Under the pieces are notes generated by a model, which worked only from the letters and a program-made list of their open reading frames with translations, did no database searches and was not told the origin of the DNA. The position numbers were made by a program, and so were the translations under genes. Below are positions 5,002 through 13,878 of a stretch of 20,689 nucleotides of DNA, piece by piece (within the stretch, counting starts at the first letter, position 1; each line of letters starts with the position of its first letter). Origin of the DNA: a virus. Location: IMG/VR virus record IMGVR_UViG_3300034082_001123, positions 1 through 20,689 of that record; one strand, written 5' to 3'.

Positions 5002-6678
5002 TTAAGTTTGAGCGTAAAACATTGCATCGTAAAGCGCGGCAGCAAGTGGTAATGTGCCGCTCGCGGAATTTGCAACATGCACCTCAATAAATGATTGTGC
5101 AGAAGTCCCTGTTGTAGTAGGGCCTCCAGTGGTTGTTATGGTGGATAATGTTCTTGATCCATTTACTCCAAGACTAGCGGTAATGGTTCCACTTCCGTTG
5201 CTCATCACTGATAAAAAAATTCGAATTCGTAATATGTCTGTGCCTAAGCCCGTATTCGACCATGCGCTGTATGTTATTGATGTTCCGTTATGTCCGTAAA
5301 CTCTCCAATCATGCGAGCTTCCACGCGCTTTGATTTCAACGCCAAATCCTCGATACGCAACAGCGTCAACTCCATCAGCAACTGGGGTGTTATCTGATCC
5401 GAATCGCAATCTGAAAATGTTCAAATTGTCAGTAGCGGCAGAATTAGCGATCCACAAAACAATGGAAACCCCCAGCTTTGAAGCAAAGTTGATGCCAGCA
5501 CCTGATAAAGACGGAACGGTTGTAAGACCTCTGCCGATTTGCGCTCTAGCCCATCCGCTATTGGCAGTCCCAGAGCTTAATCCTGCCCATCGGTCACCTG
5601 CTGATTGCGTTGCGCTGGACGACCCAGTGCCGCTATTTGCAAAAGCTGGAGTTGCTGACACGCGAAAAACACTTCCGAGGTTATAAAAAGGCTCTAGCGC
5701 AACATCATCTCTTGTCATGAGAGATGTAGCCGCTGGCGTTCCCGTGCCTGCCGATGTTGGGCGGGTTGTCCCTGTAAATGCTGCCGTTCCATCGATTGAC
5801 GGACTCGTCAAAGTCGCGCCCTCCGCTCGGACAAAGCCGCCGCCTGTGCCGTTCTCATCGGTGAGTGCCGATGCTAGGTTTGCGCTAGTTGGGAACTCAA
5901 GGAAGTTTGCTACGTTTGCCGCTGGTGTCGTCGTGGCTAGTGTTGTAAGCCCCAAAGCCGTGCGATGCGCTGCCGCTGCCCCTGTGCCGTAGATGTAGGA
6001 GGTGGTGTTAAAGGTTGTAGCCCCGCTGATCGTCCCTGCTGTCAGCTTGTCGGGCTCGCCGTTTGCTGCGGAGGTTAGTGCAAATGTTCCGCTTGCGTCT
6101 GGTATCGTGCATTGCCCGCCATTGCCCAATGGTTCTTTGATGCTGAATTGCTTAGTTCCAAAAAGCCAAGATATGGGAGTATCAGAAACTATGAAGCTTG
6201 CATAATTGTCGCCATCAAATGACTGGAAAGCTCCTTGAGAATAGAAATTTACCGCGTTGATCGCACCTTCGCCATCATACAAAGCCGCAACCTCTTCGTA
6301 TAGTTCTGTTGTCTCGTTATACACTGGCACGGTGCTAGCGTCTGTGATATCTGCGCTTGCGATTTGAATCGCATCTTTCAATGCTTGCGCTGAGCCTTCC
6401 GCAAAAGTATATGTCAACGTATCGAATACAACTTCATCCAAAATGTTGCAAATTCCAACGGCTAAAGTATCAAGCATTATTTGACCCGTGCCATCGCTTG
6501 TCGTTGCGCTGGTTACGGAGTTCGGGCCAGCAGGGCCAGTTGCTCCAGTGTTACCTGTCGCGCCTGTGTCGCCTTTCGGTCCGATGTTCATCACGATGAG
6601 ATCCGGCTCGGTATTGCTACCGACCTGCACTTGATCTGGTCCGCTGAAAACGCGCACTTCTACTTTGTCAAAGCTCAT
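5002..6678 (-). CDS. Tail fibre with collagen-like triplets
   Basis: A 558-aa protein. After a short N-terminal beta domain, residues 33-52 form a collagen-like Gly-X-Y run (GPKGDTGATGNTGATGPAGP), which trimerises shafts in many phage fibres. The rest is low-complexity, rich in Gly, Ser, Thr and Ala with repeated phrases such as ATTSDGTGQIM and TRPTSAGTGTPAATSLMTRD, ending in a beta-rich jelly-roll-like region (from about residue 340) that may bind the host receptor. ATG at 6678 overlaps the upstream stop (ATGA) and is preferred over an in-frame start at 6717. The protein probably recognises the host surface. Confidence 0.8.
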   Translation of the reverse strand: MSFDKVEVRVFSGPDQVQVGSNTEPDLIVMNIGPKGDTGATGNTGATGPAGPNSVTSATTSDGTGQIMLDTLAVGICNILDEVVFDTLTYTFAEGSAQALKDAIQIASADITDASTVPVYNETTELYEEVAALYDGEGAINAVNFYSQGAFQSFDGDNYASFIVSDTPISWLFGTKQFSIKEPLGNGGQCTIPDASGTFALTSAANGEPDKLTAGTISGATTFNTTSYIYGTGAAAAHRTALGLTTLATTTPAANVANFLEFPTSANLASALTDENGTGGGFVRAEGATLTSPSIDGTAAFTGTTRPTSAGTGTPAATSLMTRDDVALEPFYNLGSVFRVSATPAFANSGTGSSSATQSAGDRWAGLSSGTANSGWARAQIGRGLTTVPSLSGAGINFASKLGVSIVLWIANSAATDNLNIFRLRFGSDNTPVADGVDAVAYRGFGVEIKARGSSHDWRVYGHNGTSITYSAWSNTGLGTDILRIRIFLSVMSNGSGTITASLGVNGSRTLSTITTTGGPTTTGTSAQSFIEVHVANSASGTLPLAAALYDAMFYAQT

Positions 6679-6992
6679 AAATTCGGGGTGTATTTTGGTC
6701 TGATTTTCTGCGTCCACTGATGGATCACGACCGGCACCGTGCTAGTCGAGATTTGCACGTCTGCGCCGTAAATTCCTGCCGGTATTTCAGAGGTCGAAAC
6801 GTTGATGAGAATCACTCCGTTCGCCGGTGTCGGTATCGTTGGAGAAAGGTTGAGAATCACTTCACCATTGACTGATGACCGCATGACTCCCTGGACGGTT
6901 TTTCCCGTCAGGTCGTAAGGATCGCCATTGAGCGTAGCGGTAAAACTCATGGAGATGTTTTCCCCTTTATATACTTCGTAAATTGGCAACAT
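6675..6992 (-). CDS. Small baseplate-like protein, possible BppU-like N-terminal domain
   Basis: A 105-aa beta-rich protein with the phrases YEVYKGENISMSF, YDLTGKTVQGVMR and GIYGADVQIS. This resembles small immunoglobulin-like domains at the N-terminus of BppU-type baseplate proteins, which anchor receptor-binding proteins to the tail tip. It directly precedes the fibre gene and overlaps its start (ATGA), which fits an adaptor between tail tip and fibre. Recognition is by pattern only. ATG at 6992 is 19 bases after the glycosyltransferase-like stop. Confidence 0.55.
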   Translation of the reverse strand: MLPIYEVYKGENISMSFTATLNGDPYDLTGKTVQGVMRSSVNGEVILNLSPTIPTPANGVILINVSTSEIPAGIYGADVQISTSTVPVVIHQWTQKIRPKYTPNL

Positions 6993-7011
6993 GACTTTGA
7001 CGGGTTATATT

Positions 7012-7719
7012 TTATTTCTGAGAATTTGCAAGCGTAAAGTTGAAGTCGTTGAGGCGCTTCATCGCCAGCGTGATTTCGAGAGCGCGGTCTTTCCAGCCCG
7101 ATTTCGGCACATTGCCAAAGGTCAGCACGTCGAACTTCGCGCAGTCCACCGGGTCGAACGTCTGCGGAACTGCTGAGAAAGCGCCGCCGCTCGGATCGAA
7201 ATCGTGGAGCTTGTGTCGGATGTTCAAACGTTTGATTGATTGCCAGATGAGAACGTCCTCTGGTCCGTGTGGATCGTCCATCGCAGCGAGATCGTCACGC
7301 ACTCGGCGAGCTGCATCGCGTGTCAGAGAATAGCAGCACCCGAAAGCTTCGCGCCGGTTCATCGTCGATGAGCAGACTCCGCTGCTGATGCCCTGGAAGC
7401 GATCAACTCGCTGAATGATCGTGTCACTGTCGACCTTGAAGGCATGTCCCGTGTGAGTGAGCCTCATCGCCTCATACAAGCACTTGGCGATGCCCGCTGC
7501 GCACTCGGTGCCGTTGAGATTGCCGCGACGGTTGAAGTCGCTCTGGAAATACAATCCACCTTGTGATTCGACCCATGACCAGACGGTGCGCCCTAGTGGA
7601 TTTGCGGAGTCATCGATGACGATTGGAAGAAGCCCGACGATTTTCGCCCCTCGGACGCACTCGCGAAGTGGAAGCGAATCTGCTGAGTAGGTGAAAATGC
7701 AAGCCGGTATCAACGCCAT
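7012..7719 (-). CDS. Glycosyltransferase-like protein (GT-A type DxD motif)
   Basis: A 235-aa protein beginning MALIPACIFTYSAD, with a first strand and Rossmann-like start. GHAFKVDSDTII (Asp97-Ser-Asp99) looks like the DxD metal and nucleotide-sugar site of GT-A glycosyltransferases, and GPEDVLIWQSIK (152-163) resembles the acidic E-D catalytic block in the C-terminal half. Eight cysteines are spread through it. There is no membrane span or signal peptide. It lies between two tail genes and overlaps the upstream stop by 10 bases, so it is expressed with virion genes. It may modify the fibre or host surface sugars; assignment rests on motifs alone and a non-enzymatic tail role is possible. Confidence 0.55.
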   Translation of the reverse strand: MALIPACIFTYSADSLPLRECVRGAKIVGLLPIVIDDSANPLGRTVWSWVESQGGLYFQSDFNRRGNLNGTECAAGIAKCLYEAMRLTHTGHAFKVDSDTIIQRVDRFQGISSGVCSSTMNRREAFGCCYSLTRDAARRVRDDLAAMDDPHGPEDVLIWQSIKRLNIRHKLHDFDPSGGAFSAVPQTFDPVDCAKFDVLTFGNVPKSGWKDRALEITLAMKRLNDFNFTLANSQK

Positions 7720-8648
7720 AAGATTGAGCCTTCGTGAATTTGAATTAGTAAGCCGTTGCCGTCGCTGTATGCAATCGGAACGTATTCGAGATGTGTTGCG
7801 TTCGCCGGTAACGAAGTCGCGAAGAACGGACCTGTCACCGCTGTAAAATTCGATCCTGACTTCTCGATCTCAATATAGACGTAACCGAGCTTCGGGAATG
7901 CCGGTGAGAGCGTGACAGCCATGTTGAAAGGTTGTGAATCGCCGTATGTAGTCTCACCGTAAGCAGTCGAGGTGAATGTGCCGCTCGGTGAGTCGGGCGA
8001 GTAATCCGCTGAGCGTGTCGCAACATCATCCGTGCCGTCGTTGATTTGAGCGGTGCCGTCTGAATTCGTGGTCAGCAGCCATGTCGTGTTCGTCCACTCG
8101 CGAAATGCAGTCAGAGCGTATTCGCCATCGAGCGCCGTCCCTCTGGACGTTAGCACATTAGCCGTGCTGGTGCGTCTGACGCCATCGTAGCTGATGTCGA
8201 GGGTAAATGCCGTGCCGCCGTTGTAAGTGTCCTCTCCGAACGTTGTAGCGGTAAAGGTGCCGACCGGCGCGAATGTGAATGAGCCTGAGAACGTGGCGAT
8301 TGCTGTGTTTGTCGGGTCAACGATTTCCGCTGTGCCTGCTCCGAAGTCTGCGATAACTTTGTTGCCGACCGAGTCCGTCCATTCGTCAGTGTCCGTTTGT
8401 CCGAACCAGCCGACGGGTGATAGGGTCGCGGTGATCGTGCCAGACGATTTGACGCTGCCCCCGCCGCCTCCGAGGAATATCGGCGCGGCGCTCGTGCTTG
8501 TTCGCAAGTCCTCTGTCGCTGTGAGCAATGAGGTCGGCGTGCCTCCCACGATGTAGTGTGTGCTGGTTGCTGCCTTGAGATCCACGACATAGCCGCCATT
8601 GCAAAGAATGTTGCCGTTAGAATCGACTGTGCATTGAAATTGTGTCAT
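7710..8648 (-). CDS. Tail tip protein with glycine loop and two internal repeats
   Basis: A 312-aa beta-rich protein. A poly-Gly stretch (residues 60-64) follows an N-terminal domain with two Cys. Two copies of a similar domain follow: about residues 71-153 and 170-248. The C-terminal parts align as GTFTATTFGEDTYNGGTAFT (130-149) against GTFTSTAYGETTYGDSQPF (223-241), and both contain a W(T)..(T/S)-type start with DxGTA. This indicates an internal tandem duplication, as is common in adsorption proteins. No family is recognised. The start overlaps the hub-like stop (ATGA), and the stop overlaps the glycosyltransferase start. Confidence 0.65.
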   Translation of the reverse strand: MTQFQCTVDSNGNILCNGGYVVDLKAATSTHYIVGGTPTSLLTATEDLRTSTSAAPIFLGGGGGSVKSSGTITATLSPVGWFGQTDTDEWTDSVGNKVIADFGAGTAEIVDPTNTAIATFSGSFTFAPVGTFTATTFGEDTYNGGTAFTLDISYDGVRRTSTANVLTSRGTALDGEYALTAFREWTNTTWLLTTNSDGTAQINDGTDDVATRSADYSPDSPSGTFTSTAYGETTYGDSQPFNMAVTLSPAFPKLGYVYIEIEKSGSNFTAVTGPFFATSLPANATHLEYVPIAYSDGNGLLIQIHEGSILWR

Positions 8649-10621
8649 GGATTGAAAACGATGTTGTCTTGTGAAGTTCTGCGGATTTTGTCGGTGAAGC
8701 TGCGGTAGTCGAGACGAGGTGGAGTGCCAAGCGTCAAGTCAGTGGTGCCGTTCTTCAGGTCGAGCGTTTCCTCTGCGACCATGGCACCCATGCTGGCAAG
8801 CTCGGATCGTGTGTTTGCAAGATTGACTTTGCAGCCTCGATAGCGTGTGCCGCCTGCTGTCTCCTCGGTGATCCGCACCGTGCCTTCATAGGGGATGAAA
8901 TTCATGGTCGTGAGCAAGTTTGCCGCGAGGTTCGCCGGTGGTGAGATGAAAGAGTAATCGGCTGGTGCAAACACTTTCGCGCCGAGAATTCGATACGGAA
9001 AGCCTGATCTTGTAGCTGGTCCAGTTGCCGTCGTGTATGTCGCCGCCTTTGTCGTGCCGTTGTAACCCGTGATCGTGGCGATATACCAAACATCGTTCAC
9101 CCCGTCTGGTCCGCCTGTTCCGGGCTTCTGCATGTAGGCGATTCTCATGCCTGTATAAAATCCGTCAATCGAGCTTGCTGTCGTTGCGAGGATCAAGACG
9201 CCTGAACCAGTGCCAGTGCGCGTCGTGCCATACATGTGCGGCAGCGTCGAGCTGCTGGTCGTGTAACCTTGCACGGTGTATTCGCCACCGACTAAAATGT
9301 AGTGGAAATCGCCATCCCAGAATGAATCTCTCTGCGTTCCTGACAGTGACGCGATCCATGGAGGTAATCCTTCGTTCGATACATAACCAGTTCCGAGATT
9401 GTAGATTGTGTCCTTCCATTCGTAAATCCATTGCCCAGATATGACGATAGGTTTGAGATTGTGTGCCGTAATTGCCCACTCTGGCAAGTTGTCGGAAAGG
9501 ATCAACTGAGATCCAAGAGTCGCAGGCTGCCCTGTGTCATCAGTAACCGACGCCGCCGGTTGAGTGTATTGCACAGATCGAGTTCCGCTGAATGAACCAG
9601 TGGAAGGACTTCTTCCGGATGAATAGCCGCTGTATTGCCGCTGCCCTTGCTGAATGCTGATGCCGGTGAAACGTAGCCCGTTGGCGACCGCTCCAGCAAA
9701 TTCTGATGATGACAAAACGAAGTCCTCGAACTGCGTGGAAAGTGGGAAGCCAGTGAGCGTAGCGGAATCGAAATACTCGCTCGGCAGGAAGGTATCAAGT
9801 TCTGGACCGCTGATGGTGAGAACTTGAACCTTGCCCGTTGCTGCCGTGCCTGATGATTGAGTCTGGTAGCTGGTCAGTCCGTTGGTGTCTCGCGTGACGT
9901 AGGGGAGAACCACCTGCGAGACTTGCAGTTCGATCATCGGATTTACTTCGAAATCCTCCACCGGCGAGGTGCCGATAATCAGCGTCTGCGTGGTCGCTGC
10001 TGCCCGCCTGACGACGTTGAATGTCGGCGTGGTGTTCGTATAGTCGAAATACGTCATCGTGTCAGGAACGAGCCTTACAAGCTCACTAATGACCTGCGCA
10101 CAAGTTGACTGGTTGAGCGTTACGCGTGGAATGTCGAAATATGTTCCGACCGTGCTGCCGCCTGTGATGTTTGCCATCGGCACGCCAAGTGAAACGCTCG
10201 TATCAATCGCAGTCTGAATCGCCGTGGTGAGATTCGTCCCGCTGGTCGCATTGCCGAAAACTCCAGTGATCCGATTTGCACTTGCTCCGGCTCCATCAGT
10301 CTGGCTCGTCACATAGTTGATGCGTTCCATGAACCACCACGCATTACTGATCGTGACCGTGATCGAGTTGTTCGATGTGGTTCGCACGTTCGTAACGTAG
10401 CCGGTGAAGAACCGCGAGCCATTGCGGAAAAGATCGACTCTCTGCGCGTAGGTGGGAATCGTGTAGCTGACCACGTTCTCTGGTGAGATGTTCAGCACAA
10501 GCTCATCGACTCCGACGCTGCGAAACGTGAGCGATGCGTTTTCTACCGCACGCTCTGCCAGCGTCTTGGAGGTTGTGTCCCAAGCTTTTGCTGCTTCTCC
10601 TGTTATGGTCCAAACTGGCAT
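8645..10621 (-). CDS. Baseplate hub / tail-associated structural protein
   Basis: A 658-aa protein placed immediately after the tape measure gene, where the distal-tail or tail-hub protein belongs. The N-terminal 100 residues (VYTIPTY, DLFRNGSRFFTGYVTNV, ISNAWWFMERI) resemble the first domain of hub proteins such as T4 gp27, Mu gpP and siphovirus Tal, in which an F/Y-N-G-x-x-x-F-x-G-Y pattern opens a barrel. The long middle and C-terminal parts are rich in Ser, Thr and Gly and probably beta-structured. It probably forms the tail tip and carries later adsorption proteins. Its ATG shares one base with the tape measure stop (TAATG). Confidence 0.65.
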   Translation of the reverse strand: MPVWTITGEAAKAWDTTSKTLAERAVENASLTFRSVGVDELVLNISPENVVSYTIPTYAQRVDLFRNGSRFFTGYVTNVRTTSNNSITVTISNAWWFMERINYVTSQTDGAGASANRITGVFGNATSGTNLTTAIQTAIDTSVSLGVPMANITGGSTVGTYFDIPRVTLNQSTCAQVISELVRLVPDTMTYFDYTNTTPTFNVVRRAAATTQTLIIGTSPVEDFEVNPMIELQVSQVVLPYVTRDTNGLTSYQTQSSGTAATGKVQVLTISGPELDTFLPSEYFDSATLTGFPLSTQFEDFVLSSSEFAGAVANGLRFTGISIQQGQRQYSGYSSGRSPSTGSFSGTRSVQYTQPAASVTDDTGQPATLGSQLILSDNLPEWAITAHNLKPIVISGQWIYEWKDTIYNLGTGYVSNEGLPPWIASLSGTQRDSFWDGDFHYILVGGEYTVQGYTTSSSTLPHMYGTTRTGTGSGVLILATTASSIDGFYTGMRIAYMQKPGTGGPDGVNDVWYIATITGYNGTTKAATYTTATGPATRSGFPYRILGAKVFAPADYSFISPPANLAANLLTTMNFIPYEGTVRITEETAGGTRYRGCKVNLANTRSELASMGAMVAEETLDLKNGTTDLTLGTPPRLDYRSFTDKIRRTSQDNIVFNP

Positions 10622-12207
10622 TATTTTGTTGGGATGTTGCTGATCTTTTCTTTTAGCCCTTTGATTTGATTCGACATTTGCTGCATTTTCACTCCAATCG
10701 TATCATTGAGCGTCAAAAGCTCACGAAGCGTTGTCAGATTGCCTTCTTGCCCAGTCTTGAGCGAACTCATGAGGGTTCTGAGATTGCCAGAAATGAGCTT
10801 CTGGTCTTGTGCGGTGATGATACCATCGCTTGCTGCTCCTAGTGCTTCTGCCTTCGCCTGCTGTTGGAGAGGTGTCACTGCATCGAATTCACTGATGACT
10901 TTGACGATTTCAGCCGCGCCCTTGGTGATGAGTTCTGTCGTCGCACCGAGTTCCTGCGCTTTCGTCGTTAGGTTGAATTTCTCGTTGATCTTTGCAATCT
11001 GTGAAGCTGAATCATCAACTAGATTTTGCAGCGATGATGCTGAAACAATCGCTTGATTTGTGATCTCTGCGAGTCTTTCAGGAGCTTTGTTGATGATATT
11101 GTAAATGCCGCCGATTTCTTTTTTCAGCGCATCCATCTCCGCTGTTAAAGCGTTCGTTTTGCCAGATGTCTCATCTTGTCCGAGCGTTCCAGCATCTCGA
11201 CTTTGAGCGTCCATTCTACGGCTGAAATTCAAAGATGACATGAGTTCTTGCTGCCTTTTTTCAAGTTCAGCAAGTCGCTTTTGTGCCTGATCGGTCTGAC
11301 CTTGGACTTCTTGATATTGATCTGAATACTGCTTGTAACGCTCTCGCGCGACTGTCACTTGATTCTCAATGTCTTGTATCTGTGCCGCCTTTTGTGCTTC
11401 TGCCTCTGATTTTCTGATTGCTGCCAGTTGCTTTTCAGCGTTCACAGTCTGCCCTATGGTCTGAAGATATTTTACAGCCGCCACTTCCAGAGCTGATTGT
11501 GAGGCGATGATGGACGAGTCAGCTTCTTGACGGTCTAAACGTGCTTCTAGCAAGTCCACTTCTACTTCACGCAATGACTGCGCAATGTTTGTTTGATTTT
11601 GCAACTGCGCGTTGAAGTCCTCGATTGATTTCTTCGCCTGATCGTCAAACGCTTCTTTGAGCTTGTCGCTCATGTCCTCCATCGCCTCGCCTGTCACTGC
11701 GGAAGCGACAGCCATGTCGTAGAACACTTTTGCCGCAACTGCACCGACACCGATGAGAGCGCCAACAATGGCTCCCTGTGGACCAAAGATGCTGGCAATC
11801 TGCGTGCCTTGCTGTGCCAAGATCGTGACTGCGTTCGTTCCCATCTGCGCCTGCACCGCAATGTCCTGAGCCTGTAATCCAACTTGCCCAGCCATCTGAC
11901 TGCGCCTACTTGCTGATTTTGCTGTAGCTTGTTCTACTTGCGCTTGAGCTTTTTGTTCCGCTTTGACTCGCTTCGCTGCTTCCGCTTCTGTCGCTGCGGT
12001 CTTTCGTTGTTCCTCCCGAACTGCTGCATCAGCAGCTTTTTGTGCTGCTTGCTCGGCTTTTAGTGCCGCTCTTTCTTCTGCAGAGATTCTTTTCTTACTG
12101 GATTTTTCTGCCTCCTCGCCTACTTTTTTTAGACCATCTTCCGTCTGCTTCGCGCCTGTCCCGCTCGCAGTTGTGTTGATCTTAATATCGACGTTCTTCG
12201 CTGCCAT
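10621..12207 (-). CDS. Tail tape measure protein
   Basis: A 528-aa protein, long and strongly helical. The first 100 residues are Ala, Glu, Lys and Arg coiled coil. Residues 109-142 (LQAQDIAVQAQMGTNAVTIL, then AQQGTQIASIFG) match the conserved start of lambda-type tape measure proteins. A hydrophobic segment (GAIVGALIGVGAVAAKVF, about 145-162) could insert in the host membrane. The rest, to about 500, is again coiled coil. Tape length of 528 residues predicts a tail of about 80 nm at 1.5 Angstrom per residue. No overlapping tail chaperone pair with a slippery site is seen upstream. Confidence 0.9.
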   Translation of the reverse strand: MAAKNVDIKINTTASGTGAKQTEDGLKKVGEEAEKSSKKRISAEERAALKAEQAAQKAADAAVREEQRKTAATEAEAAKRVKAEQKAQAQVEQATAKSASRRSQMAGQVGLQAQDIAVQAQMGTNAVTILAQQGTQIASIFGPQGAIVGALIGVGAVAAKVFYDMAVASAVTGEAMEDMSDKLKEAFDDQAKKSIEDFNAQLQNQTNIAQSLREVEVDLLEARLDRQEADSSIIASQSALEVAAVKYLQTIGQTVNAEKQLAAIRKSEAEAQKAAQIQDIENQVTVARERYKQYSDQYQEVQGQTDQAQKRLAELEKRQQELMSSLNFSRRMDAQSRDAGTLGQDETSGKTNALTAEMDALKKEIGGIYNIINKAPERLAEITNQAIVSASSLQNLVDDSASQIAKINEKFNLTTKAQELGATTELITKGAAEIVKVISEFDAVTPLQQQAKAEALGAASDGIITAQDQKLISGNLRTLMSSLKTGQEGNLTTLRELLTLNDTIGVKMQQMSNQIKGLKEKISNIPTK

Positions 12208-12210
12208 GGC

Positions 12211-12954
12211 TTAGTATTTACCGAGTAGTGTTACGTTTTGCAAGATCGAAACTCCGTTCTGCGCGAGATTGACCACGCATGAGACGCTGCTGAGCGTTTT
12301 CGAGTTCGAGATTGTCGGAGCGACTCCAGAGGCTGTCGTTCCGCTTGTTGCCCCGGTGATGTTCGGCGATTGTGTGCCGTTCGTCGTGACCAGAGCAAGC
12401 GTAGCGTCATTGGCTTCTGCCTGCCGCTTCGTGATGATGACATTCGCGCCTGAGCTGGTGATGATATAGCGGAAGGCGATGCTTGAATTCGCGTTGAGCG
12501 ATGTCGCAATCTTCGCCGCGTATTGTGTCGGCGTGTCACCTGATAGCACCGCGGTCGTTCCGCTTGCTGTCACGTCCACGCTGGTAAATGACCAGTTGAT
12601 GTTGCCAGCTCCTGTCGTTGTGCCGACACAAGTGAGTGTTTCAGATTGCACTGTGCCTGCTGCTGTCAGCCTGCCAATCGTAGCCGTCTGGCTCGCCTGT
12701 GAGAGCAAGCCTTGAGGCATGTTGAGCAAGTAGTTCTCGGCGTCGGTTAGTGACGTGAATGTCAGCACGCTGTCAAAACTGACAGTCGTGCTAGATCCAC
12801 CACGGAAGAACTGATCGAACTGGTCAGCCTCGATGTATTGCACCTGCTGAAAGTTCGGCTCAGCCGAGATTTGGAAGTTGGACGTTTCGCTTCTTTGACC
12901 GTCGCCACCGGCGAGGTCGTAAGCAATCGCGCCGCGCTGGAGTCTTACGAACAT
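12211..12954 (-). CDS. Tail protein with apparent inserted domain
   Basis: A 247-aa protein between the tail tube and tape measure genes. N- and C-terminal parts (residues 1-98 and 213-247) look like one domain: RLQRGAIAYDLAGGDGQRSE and the closing CVVNLAQNGVSILQNVTLLG. Between them residues 100-212 read as a separate module rich in Thr, Ser, Gly and Ala with LSGDTPTQYAAKIATSLNA and ITKRQAEANDATLALVTTNG. Similar modules are inserted in tail proteins of many phages, where they are thought to decorate the virion. In most siphoviruses this position holds tail assembly chaperones, but this protein does not look like one. Function is unassigned. Confidence 0.6.
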   Translation of the reverse strand: MFVRLQRGAIAYDLAGGDGQRSETSNFQISAEPNFQQVQYIEADQFDQFFRGGSSTTVSFDSVLTFTSLTDAENYLLNMPQGLLSQASQTATIGRLTAAGTVQSETLTCVGTTTGAGNINWSFTSVDVTASGTTAVLSGDTPTQYAAKIATSLNANSSIAFRYIITSSGANVIITKRQAEANDATLALVTTNGTQSPNITGATSGTTASGVAPTISNSKTLSSVSCVVNLAQNGVSILQNVTLLGKY

Positions 12955-12957
12955 GGC

Positions 12958-13872
12958 TTATGCGGTTACTGCTGCGACTGCAAATAAGGTGACTGGTGCT
13001 CCGGAGTTGAATTTACGCTTGGCGCTCATGGTGAGCGTGCCGAGTCGGTTGTCACTCGCTGAGAAGTTGCGCTGCAATTCTGTGACTTGTACCTCTGCGC
13101 AGTCGAAGTCCAATCCTCCCACTGTGGTGGTTTTGATTTCGAGCAAGCTCACTGCCAAATCCTCACCTGCGCTTAGGTTGTCGAAGAAGGTATCGAAGTC
13201 GAGTTGGGCAATGCCTGTCGGAATGCAAGTGATATTGCAGCCTAGATTTCCCATGCTCATGTCCACCGTGCCGATGCCGTCAACGACTACCGGATTAAGC
13301 GACAAGTCGAAGCTGATCTCAAAGCCTTCTGCACTCATGAATGGATCAAGTGCTCCAAGTGTCGCGGTGTAAGGTGCGGTGTAGATCAAGGACGGATTGA
13401 ATCCTGTGCCGATGCTATCGCCGCCTGCGGTCGTGTAGTAGTCCTCGATGTTCTGTGGGTCGCCGTCTTTCTTGAGTAATCCTGTGAACTGCACCGATCC
13501 GAATGCTGTCTTGGTCGCACTGCACGAAATAGTCGGCATTTGCGTGATCTGAGCGTTGAGGATCGTGTAGGTTTTATCAGCCGATACGATGACAAGGCTC
13601 TTGTCGGTGTTGCCGTAGATGCTGGCACCCATTGCGGTGTTGCCATGCGGGAAGAGAACTGCGAGCGCCTCGATCTCGCCTACCGGCTCAAATTCAACAA
13701 CGATGGTGAAGTCGGTTTTCGACTTGCTCACGACTCCGTAAGCATCGGTTTCTTTATCGAATGTCGAGTTAGTCGTGGTCAGCACAACTCCAGCTTTGGA
13801 GTAGAAGGTCTGCGTGTCATAGGTGACTTTGCAAGGACCGCGAACGATGGTGGTTCTGTCGAATGTTGGCAT
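12958..13872 (-). CDS. Major tail tube protein
   Basis: A 304-aa beta-rich protein whose place, after the tail terminator-like gene and two genes before the tape measure, is that of the tail tube subunit. Features: GPCKVTYDTQTFYSKAGV at the start, repeated beta stretches FEISFDLSLNPV and VEFEPVGEIEALAVLFP, and a Ser/Thr-rich C-terminus ending FAVAAVTA. It is longer than lambda gpV (about 246 aa), so it may carry an extra domain. Identity is inferred mainly from context and composition. Confidence 0.6.
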   Translation of the reverse strand: MPTFDRTTIVRGPCKVTYDTQTFYSKAGVVLTTTNSTFDKETDAYGVVSKSKTDFTIVVEFEPVGEIEALAVLFPHGNTAMGASIYGNTDKSLVIVSADKTYTILNAQITQMPTISCSATKTAFGSVQFTGLLKKDGDPQNIEDYYTTAGGDSIGTGFNPSLIYTAPYTATLGALDPFMSAEGFEISFDLSLNPVVVDGIGTVDMSMGNLGCNITCIPTGIAQLDFDTFFDNLSAGEDLAVSLLEIKTTTVGGLDFDCAEVQVTELQRNFSASDNRLGTLTMSAKRKFNSGAPVTLFAVAAVTA

Positions 13873-13878
13873 GAGGTA

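Noticed and set aside
10621-12207. Programmed frameshift in or before the tape measure gene
   Set aside because: No slippery heptamer with a second overlapping frame was found by eye in the upstream gene.
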